Assembly (NCBI GenBank): GCA_963734025.1
Contig: CAVTFR010000017.1
Location: forward strand, 1-64,000
Reading direction: 5' to 3'
From: JACVRW01 sp963734025
GTDB lineage: Bacteria > Actinomycetota > Thermoleophilia > Solirubrobacterales > Thermoleophilaceae
Length of the DNA: 64,000 nucleotides
Made by a program: the position numbers and the translations under genes
In this document: positions 58,653 through 64,000 of the stretch, piece by piece
Layout: every line of letters starts with the position of its first letter
Numbering within the stretch: position 1 is the first letter of the stretch
The notes under the pieces: model-generated
The model's input: only the letters and a program-made list of their open reading frames with translations
Database searches by the model: none
Told to the model about the DNA's origin: nothing

Positions 58653-59750
58653 ATGTCCCATCGAGTGGTGCTCGTGCCGGGCGACGGGGTGGGGCCCGAG
58701 TTGGTGGCGGCCACGCGCCGGGCGGTGGACGCCACAGGTGCCGATATCGACTGGGAAGTCCGGGAGGCAGGGCAGTCCGCCAGGGTGCAAACGGGTTCGC
58801 CGCTTCCACCGGAGACGGTTGCCGCGATTCGCGACGCGGGCGTCGCCCTGAAGGGAGCGACTACCTCCGGGGGCCCAGGACCCGGGCCTCCGTCGGCGAA
58901 CAATGAGCTCCGCCGCGCCCTCGACCTTCATATGAGCGTTCGGCCGGCGCGCAACATGGGCGATGCCCATCCGGCGTTCGACCTCGTTCTCGAAACCATG
59001 ACCCAAGAGGATCTATACGCGGGAGCCAGCGTTGAGGCGGGCAGCGATCGAGCTCGGGCTCTACGGCAACTGGTGCTGTCGGCAGGTGATCTCCAGAGCG
59101 GCGAGGCCGCTGGTCCCGCGATCATCTTCATGACGCGGCTCGGGGCAGAGGACGTTGTACGCACTGGGCTGGCCTGGGCGCGCGCGCACAGACGGAGCCG
59201 CGTCACGGTCATCCACAGGGCCGACGAGCAGCCGGTCACCGACGGGGTCTTCCTGCAGGCCGCCAGAGCACTCTCACGCGAGTTCTCCGACCTGACGATC
59301 GATGCTCTCCGGCTCGAGGCCGCCCTGGACGAGCTGGATCGCCAACCAGGCACGCTCGATGTCCTGTTGGCCCCGACGGCCTACGTCGCACCACTCACCG
59401 AGCTGATCGCCTCGCTCGTCGGCGGTGTCGGCATGATGCCAAGGGCCAGCCTCGGGCCAGGGGCCGCGATCTTCGACACCGTCCACGGATCGGCTCTGGC
59501 TCATGCCGGGCGCGACACGGCCAATCCGATCGGGCAGATGCTGGCAGGCGTCCTATTGCTCCGGCATCTGGGTGAGGACGAGCGGGCGGACCGGCTCGAG
59601 GCGGCGGTCGAGGGAACGGTGCGGGAAGGGAGACTGACTCGAGACGTGGCCAAGGTGGGGCATGCCGTCTCCACTACCGCTGTGACCGATGAGGTCGTCG
59701 CGCGGGTGGGCGGGGTCCCGCGGGTACGCTTGGCCGATGAGCATCACTGA
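58653..59750 (+). CDS. Divergent isocitrate/isopropylmalate dehydrogenase-family protein
   Basis: 365 aa. The fold is clear: VVLVPGDGVGPELVAATRRA at the start, GVALKGATTSGGPGPG, LDLHMSVRPARNM and the C-terminal IFDTVHGSALAHAGRDTANP. Key catalytic positions are not: the metal-binding NxxGDILSD region reads APTAYVAPLTELIASLVG without the Asp pair, and the active-site Tyr segment reads QEDLYAGASVEAG. It may use another substrate, be non-catalytic, or bind another metal arrangement. It overlaps the aldehyde dehydrogenase gene by 14 bp, so the two act together. Confidence 0.85.
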   Translation: MSHRVVLVPGDGVGPELVAATRRAVDATGADIDWEVREAGQSARVQTGSPLPPETVAAIRDAGVALKGATTSGGPGPGPPSANNELRRALDLHMSVRPARNMGDAHPAFDLVLETMTQEDLYAGASVEAGSDRARALRQLVLSAGDLQSGEAAGPAIIFMTRLGAEDVVRTGLAWARAHRRSRVTVIHRADEQPVTDGVFLQAARALSREFSDLTIDALRLEAALDELDRQPGTLDVLLAPTAYVAPLTELIASLVGGVGMMPRASLGPGAAIFDTVHGSALAHAGRDTANPIGQMLAGVLLLRHLGEDERADRLEAAVEGTVREGRLTRDVAKVGHAVSTTAVTDEVVARVGGVPRVRLADEHH

Positions 59751-61299
59751 GACGAGGACCGTTGCTTCGATCGTGGGCGGCGAGGCGCGCCCGGAGGGAC
59801 GGCGCATCGAGTCGCGGAACCCCGCGAACCTGGACGAGGTCGTCTGCGAGGCCGTACTGGGGGATGCCGGCGTCTTCGTCGACGCCTGCCGCGCCGCCCG
59901 CGCCGCGCAGCGCGACTGGGCGGCGGTCCCGGCGCCCGTCCGCGGCAAGGCGATCCAGCAGATCGGCCGGCTCGTGGAGGAGAACAAGGAGGCACTCGCC
60001 CGCCTCGTCACAAGGGAGATCGGGAAGCCGTACCCGGAGTCGCTCGGGGAGGTGCAGGAGATCGTCGACACCTGCGACTTCTTCGTCGGCGAGGGCCGCC
60101 GCCTCTACGGCCAGACGGTTCCGAGCGAGATGCCCGACAAGCAACTCTTCACCTTCCGCAACCCGGTGGGCGTGGCGGCGATCATCACCGCGGGCAACTT
60201 CCCGGTGGCGGTGCCCTCCTGGTATCTCGTCCCCGCGATCCTGTGCGGCAATGCCGTCGTCTGGAAGCCGGCCGAGTACGCGCCGGCGCTTGGCGACGCG
60301 CTCACCCAGCTCTTCATCCACGGCGGCCTCCCCGACGGCGTCCTCAACCTCGTCGAGTGCGACGGCCCGACCGCGTTCGAGGGGCTCGAGCGTGCCCTCG
60401 AGGAGCGGCTCGTCGACAAGGTCGGCTTCACCGGCTCGTCCGCCGTCGGCGCCGAGATAGGGGCGCTCTGCGGGCGCCACGTGCAGTCGCCCTGCCTCGA
60501 GCTCGGCGGCAAGAACCCGCTCGTAGTGATGCCCGACGCCGAGCTCGACCTCGCCGTCGAGGGAGCGCTCTTCAGCGGCTTCGGGACGGCCGGCCAGCGC
60601 TGCACGTCGCTCGGCACGGTGATCGTGCACGAGTCGATCCACGACGAGTTCATGGAGCGCTTCACGAAGGCGGTGGAGGAGGCGCCGATCGGGGACCCGA
60701 CCCAGGACGTGCTCTACGGGCCGATGATCCACGCGCGCTTCGCCGAGCGCTTCGAGGACTGGCTCGGGCTGATTCGCGACCACCACACCGTGTCCGGGTC
60801 GAGCGCCACCGGCCGGATCAGCTCCGACAACCCGCGCAACGGCTTCGTCGGCGATCCCGACGCCGGCATCTACTGCCACCCGACGATCGTCGACGGCGTG
60901 ACAGCCGACGACGACATCTATTCGACCGAGACGTTCGGGCCGATCGTGGGCGTCGCGAGCTTCGGCTCCTTCGACGAGGCGGTCGAGCTGGCCAATGGCC
61001 ACGGCTACGGGCTCTCGGCGGCGATCTACACGACGAACGCGAAGTGGGCCTTCCGCTTCCGCGAGCGGGTCAGCGCCGGGATGCTCTCGGTCAACAACTC
61101 GACGAGCGGTGCCGAGGCCCACCTGCCCTTCGGGGGCAACGGGCGCTCGGGGAACGGCAGCCGTCAGTCCGGCATCTGGGTGCTCGACCAGTTCACGCGC
61201 TGGCAGTCGATGAACTGGGACTACGCCGGCAAGCTGCAGAAGGCCCAGATGGACGTGGCCGAGCTGACCGGCGACCCGGACTTCCGGCTCGACGCCTAG
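59737..61299 (+). CDS. Aldehyde dehydrogenase (ALDH7-like)
   Basis: 520 aa, NAD(P)-dependent oxidation of an aldehyde to an acid. Cofactor motif AAIITAGNFPVAVPSWYLVP, KVGFTGSSAVGAEIGALCG, catalytic Glu in SPCLELGGKNPLVVMPDAEL, catalytic Cys in GTAGQRCTSLGTVIVHES, and ETFGPIVGVASF. It resembles alpha-aminoadipate semialdehyde/piperideine-6-carboxylate dehydrogenases, which suggests amino-acid degradation such as lysine, but the substrate is not fixed. ATG at 59737, overlapping the previous gene by 14 bp. Confidence 0.92.
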   Translation: MSITETRTVASIVGGEARPEGRRIESRNPANLDEVVCEAVLGDAGVFVDACRAARAAQRDWAAVPAPVRGKAIQQIGRLVEENKEALARLVTREIGKPYPESLGEVQEIVDTCDFFVGEGRRLYGQTVPSEMPDKQLFTFRNPVGVAAIITAGNFPVAVPSWYLVPAILCGNAVVWKPAEYAPALGDALTQLFIHGGLPDGVLNLVECDGPTAFEGLERALEERLVDKVGFTGSSAVGAEIGALCGRHVQSPCLELGGKNPLVVMPDAELDLAVEGALFSGFGTAGQRCTSLGTVIVHESIHDEFMERFTKAVEEAPIGDPTQDVLYGPMIHARFAERFEDWLGLIRDHHTVSGSSATGRISSDNPRNGFVGDPDAGIYCHPTIVDGVTADDDIYSTETFGPIVGVASFGSFDEAVELANGHGYGLSAAIYTTNAKWAFRFRERVSAGMLSVNNSTSGAEAHLPFGGNGRSGNGSRQSGIWVLDQFTRWQSMNWDYAGKLQKAQMDVAELTGDPDFRLDA

Positions 61300-61305
61300 C
61301 CCCGG

Positions 61306-62523
61306 TCAAGCGGACACGGGCGGCTGGGCGCCGCGCACCGCGTCCTGGGCCCTGTGACGCTCCATGCCGGTTGCGCGCAGGATGTCGACCGCCAGCAGGC
61401 GCACCTGTCCGACGATGTGAAGGGCGGACATGTTGCCGGTCTCCTCGAGCACGGCGTTGGCGAAGCCGGCCGCGCGGACCGCGGCCTCGCGGGCCAGGCG
61501 CGGATTGTCGTGCTCGAGCAGCTGGTGCAGGGCTCGGGTCGCGTCGGCGAGCTCCACGATCGACGCGTGCACCTCGGGCGGCGTGGCGTCGCCGGTCGCG
61601 ATCGCACGGCCCACGCCGCGAGCGATCGAGCGGGCGTCGGCCACGGCGAGCCGCAGGTGGCGGGCGAGCTCCGAGAGCCGCCCGATCTCGACGAGCGCCT
61701 CGCGGCGGCCGAGCGAGAGGCGCGCAGCGTCGGCCGCGGCCGCGATCGCGTCCTCGAGCTCGTCGTGCTCGGGACGCAGCTCCGCGACGGCCTCCACCGC
61801 CCGGTCGGACTCGGACTCGTCACGGTCCTCGACGGCCTTCGCAATGCAGTCGAGCGCGCTCGCCAGGCCGTCGATGACGGGGCCCGCGCCGCGCCGGACC
61901 AGGCGCAGCGGATCGACCGGCAGCAGGACGGAGCCGATCAGGAGGCCGATGGCGGCGCCGGTGGCCGCGTCCACCGCCCGTGTGAAGTCGAAGGCCCCGT
62001 CCGGGGGCTGCAGCGTCGCGACCAGGACCGCGGAGGCCGCCGCCTGCGACGCCAGCAGCGGCCCGCCGCCGACCAGTGTGGCGCCGAACATCGCGAGAGC
62101 GACAACGACCCCGATCTGCCAGGCGCCCGTGCCGATCAGGGTGACGAGCAGGTCCGCGATGGCGATCCCGACCGCCACTCCAATGGCAAGCTCGACGGCC
62201 CGCGCGCGCCGCTCGCCGACCGTGAGCCCGAGGGTGATGACGGCGGCGATCGGCGCGAAGAAGGGCGCCGAATGGCCGATCAGCTCCGTCGCGACGAGCC
62301 AGGCGAGCGATGCGGCCACGGCGCTCTGCAGGATTGGCCGTGCGGTCCTGATCATCCGGGACCTGCGGGCGCGCAGCCCGGCGCGCGAGGCCGTCGCCGC
62401 CTCCTCGAGCAGTTCCGCGCGTGCCGGTGCTCGCCTCAGCTCGGCCGCCCGGCGAGCGGCGCGCGACACCTCGCCCATAGGCGACGGCGGCGCCCCGGGC
62501 GGCGTCTCGCGGCGCGGGCTCAT
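61306..62523 (-). CDS. FUSC/aromatic-acid-exporter-like membrane protein
   Basis: 405 aa. A basic N-terminal region (residues 1-60), six membrane helices (ILQSAVAASLAWLVATELIG, FFAPIAAVITLGLTVGERRA, ELAIGVAVGIAIADLLVTLI, AWQIGVVVALAMFGATLVGG, AASAVLVATLQPPDGAFDFT, AATGAAIGLLIGSVLLPVDP) and a long cytoplasmic helical domain. One half of the double FUSC architecture is present, as in ArAE_1-type proteins. Probable exporter of aromatic or other organic acids. The ATG overlaps the stop of the upstream ThDP enzyme (ATGA), so they are coupled. Confidence 0.85.
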   Translation of the reverse strand: MSPRRETPPGAPPSPMGEVSRAARRAAELRRAPARAELLEEAATASRAGLRARRSRMIRTARPILQSAVAASLAWLVATELIGHSAPFFAPIAAVITLGLTVGERRARAVELAIGVAVGIAIADLLVTLIGTGAWQIGVVVALAMFGATLVGGGPLLASQAAASAVLVATLQPPDGAFDFTRAVDAATGAAIGLLIGSVLLPVDPLRLVRRGAGPVIDGLASALDCIAKAVEDRDESESDRAVEAVAELRPEHDELEDAIAAAADAARLSLGRREALVEIGRLSELARHLRLAVADARSIARGVGRAIATGDATPPEVHASIVELADATRALHQLLEHDNPRLAREAAVRAAGFANAVLEETGNMSALHIVGQVRLLAVDILRATGMERHRAQDAVRGAQPPVSA

Positions 62524-64000
62524 CGCCGGTACCAGCGCGGCGACACGTTCGGCGGCGGCCCCAGCGCCGCGCGCGCGACGAGCAGGGTCGGCTCCCCCAT
62601 GGCGACGTGTCCCCGGAGGGCCATCGCGAAGTGCTCGCCGAGGCCGTCGACGTGGTCCGCGCGGACCCCGAAGGAACGCGCCAGCGCGACGAAGTCCGGA
62701 TTCACGAGGTCGACCCCCTCGCGCGGGTCCCCGTGGCGGTCCTGGTCGAAGCGGATCATCCCGTAGCCGCCGTCGTCCACGACCACGGCCGTCAGCGGGA
62801 TGTTCTCCTGCTTCGCGGACGCGAGCTCGCCGCAGGCGTACAGGAAGCCGCCGTCGCCCGAGATGCTCACGGCCGGGCCGGCGCCGGCGAGCGCGGCGCC
62901 GAGGCCCTGCGGGAACGCGCAGCCGAGCGTGCCCCAGCCGAGCGGGTAGGAGAGCTTGCGCGGCGCCGGCGTGCGATGAAAGCCGCCGATCCAGTAGCCC
63001 GGGATGCACATGTCGCTGACCACCACGGCGTCCGGCGGCAGCGCCTTCTCGATTGCGTCGAGGAAGCCCATCGCCTCGGGATCGCTCGCCGCGTACCCGG
63101 CGCGTACCTCGCTGCCCAGTGCCCGCAGGCGGCGCGCCAGCGAGTCGAGCCCGCCGCGCTCCGAGAGCCGCTCGGCGAGCGTGCGTGTCGCTGCGGCGGC
63201 GTCCGCCTCGAGCAGCACGTCAGGGCGGTAGTTCTTGGAGGCGTCGGCCGGGTCGACGTTGATCGCGACCAGGTGAGGCGGCTGGGGCTGTTTCCAGCCC
63301 TGGGTCATCATCGCGTCGAAGTCGGTGCCGATCGCCACCACGACGTCGGCCTCGTCCCAGAGCGCGCCGACCTGCGGCACGTGCGGCGGCGCGTCGAGCA
63401 GGCACGGATGGCCGGGCGGCACGATCCCCCGCGCCGAGTAGGTCAGCAGGAGCGGGGCCACGAGCCGCTCGGCCAGCAGCCCGACGGCCTCGCCGGCGCC
63501 GGACTGGAGCGCGCCGCCGCCGGCCCAGACGAGCGGCCGCCGCGAGCGCTCGAGCAGCTCGAGCGCCCGGCCGAGATGCTCCTCGTCGGCTCGCGGGAGC
63601 GCAGCGGGCGACGCGAGCTCGGCGCCGTCGTCCTCCTCGGCCGTCGCCTTCAGCAGATCGGTCGGGATCTCGACGTAGACGGGGCGCGCCGGCGGTGCCA
63701 GCGCCATGCGCGCCGCCGCCGCCACGACCGCGCCCGCGTGCTCCGGCCTCGTTACCCGGTAGGCCTCCTTGACGACGGGCGCGAACATCGCCGCCTGGTC
63801 GGTCGCCTCGTGCAGGACGCCGCGCCAGACGCCGGGCCGGCGCGCGCTCGTGGGGATGTCGGTCGCGATCACGAGCAGTGGCTGGCGCGATGCCCACGCC
63901 TCTCCGACGGCGGCGAGCGTGTTGGCGGCACCCGGGCCCGTGGTGGTGAGCGCAACCCCGAGCCGGCCGGTGGCTCGGGCGTAGCCGTCGGCCGCGTAGG
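62520..64000 (-). CDS. Thiamine-diphosphate enzyme (acetolactate synthase/decarboxylase family), 5' end outside window
   Basis: 492 residues visible; the frame is open at the right edge, so the N-terminal 60 or so residues, including the catalytic Glu, are missing. Seen in order: the PYR-domain end (YAADGYARATGRLGVALTTT, GPGAANTLAAVGEA), a middle domain (RRPLVWAGGGALQSGAGEAV) and the PP domain with the ThDP motif ISGDGGFLYACGELASAKQE and VVVDDGGYGMIRFDQ. The NN usually ending the GDG motif is DD here. It may form acetolactate or decarboxylate a 2-oxo acid. Coupled to the FUSC-like gene by ATGA. Confidence 0.9.
   Translation of the reverse strand, partial: YAADGYARATGRLGVALTTTGPGAANTLAAVGEAWASRQPLLVIATDIPTSARRPGVWRGVLHEATDQAAMFAPVVKEAYRVTRPEHAGAVVAAAARMALAPPARPVYVEIPTDLLKATAEEDDGAELASPAALPRADEEHLGRALELLERSRRPLVWAGGGALQSGAGEAVGLLAERLVAPLLLTYSARGIVPPGHPCLLDAPPHVPQVGALWDEADVVVAIGTDFDAMMTQGWKQPQPPHLVAINVDPADASKNYRPDVLLEADAAAATRTLAERLSERGGLDSLARRLRALGSEVRAGYAASDPEAMGFLDAIEKALPPDAVVVSDMCIPGYWIGGFHRTPAPRKLSYPLGWGTLGCAFPQGLGAALAGAGPAVSISGDGGFLYACGELASAKQENIPLTAVVVDDGGYGMIRFDQDRHGDPREGVDLVNPDFVALARSFGVRADHVDGLGEHFAMALRGHVAMGEPTLLVARAALGPPPNVSPRWYRR

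Noticed and set aside
61306..63009. 567-aa membrane protein
   Set aside because: The first part lies over the ThDP enzyme in another frame; the ATG at 62523 overlaps that gene's stop as ATGA and gives the expected protein.

Overview
The window is one stretch of a very GC-rich bacterial chromosome. Strong G/C bias at third codon positions keeps long antisense frames open, and there are many GTG starts and several apparently leaderless starts. An actinobacterial-type SOS box, c-di-AMP riboswitches, a type A RNase P RNA, DUF1918 and GTP-dependent PEPCK point to an actinobacterium. The gene mix (NAD formate dehydrogenase, many thermoleophilian-looking conserved hypotheticals) suggests Thermoleophilia/Solirubrobacterales; this is inference without a marker-gene tree.

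Left part (1-8 kb): an edge-truncated formate dehydrogenase, small conserved or unknown proteins, SixA phosphatase, a cupin, then a tyrosine-recombinase remnant split by an IS982-type insertion with a CTAG target duplication, next to a tRNA-Leu(GAG). This looks like the decayed edge of a tRNA-integrated element. 8-13 kb: lexA with a perfect SOS box, a zinc-ribbon gene coupled to it, a degenerate SDR, remnants of a two-component system and of an MMPL transporter joined at a deletion junction, rnpB, a membrane cytochrome c and a c-di-AMP-riboswitch-controlled membrane protein.

13-37 kb is mostly housekeeping and carbon metabolism: a cysteine-less AhpD/CMD-like protein with an HxlR regulator and operator, glutamine synthetase, a MarR/MMPL efflux pair with a shared operator, M28 peptidase, YyaL, a stand-alone AAA ATPase with tandem operators, acyl-CoA synthetase/TetR, a large membrane protein, riboswitch-controlled NlpC/P60, acyl-CoA dehydrogenase/SCP2, a polysaccharide deacetylase, two broken genes (FkbM methyltransferase, ferredoxin), and a CoA-ligase pair near a malyl-CoA lyase-like gene. 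With the formate dehydrogenase and PEPCK these could form part of a malyl-CoA/glyoxylate or serine-cycle-like route.

37-57 kb is a surface-polysaccharide locus: two GT4 and one GT2 glycosyltransferase, a Wzx flippase, two Wzy/O-antigen-ligase-type proteins (one with TPRs), a GHL15-like secreted hydrolase, a Wzz-BY-kinase fusion, sugar nucleotidyltransferase, epimerase, two tandem DegT/DnrJ aminotransferases (the second frameshifted), a polyprenyl phosphosugar transferase, a 100-aa LPFTG wall-anchor protein and a sortase. A riboswitch-controlled CAP protein (frameshifted) and a MaoC hydratase sit inside it. 57-64 kb: PEPCK (P-loop Cys replaced by Ser), a degenerate isocitrate/isopropylmalate dehydrogenase homologue, aldehyde dehydrogenase, a FUSC-like membrane protein and an edge-truncated ThDP enzyme.
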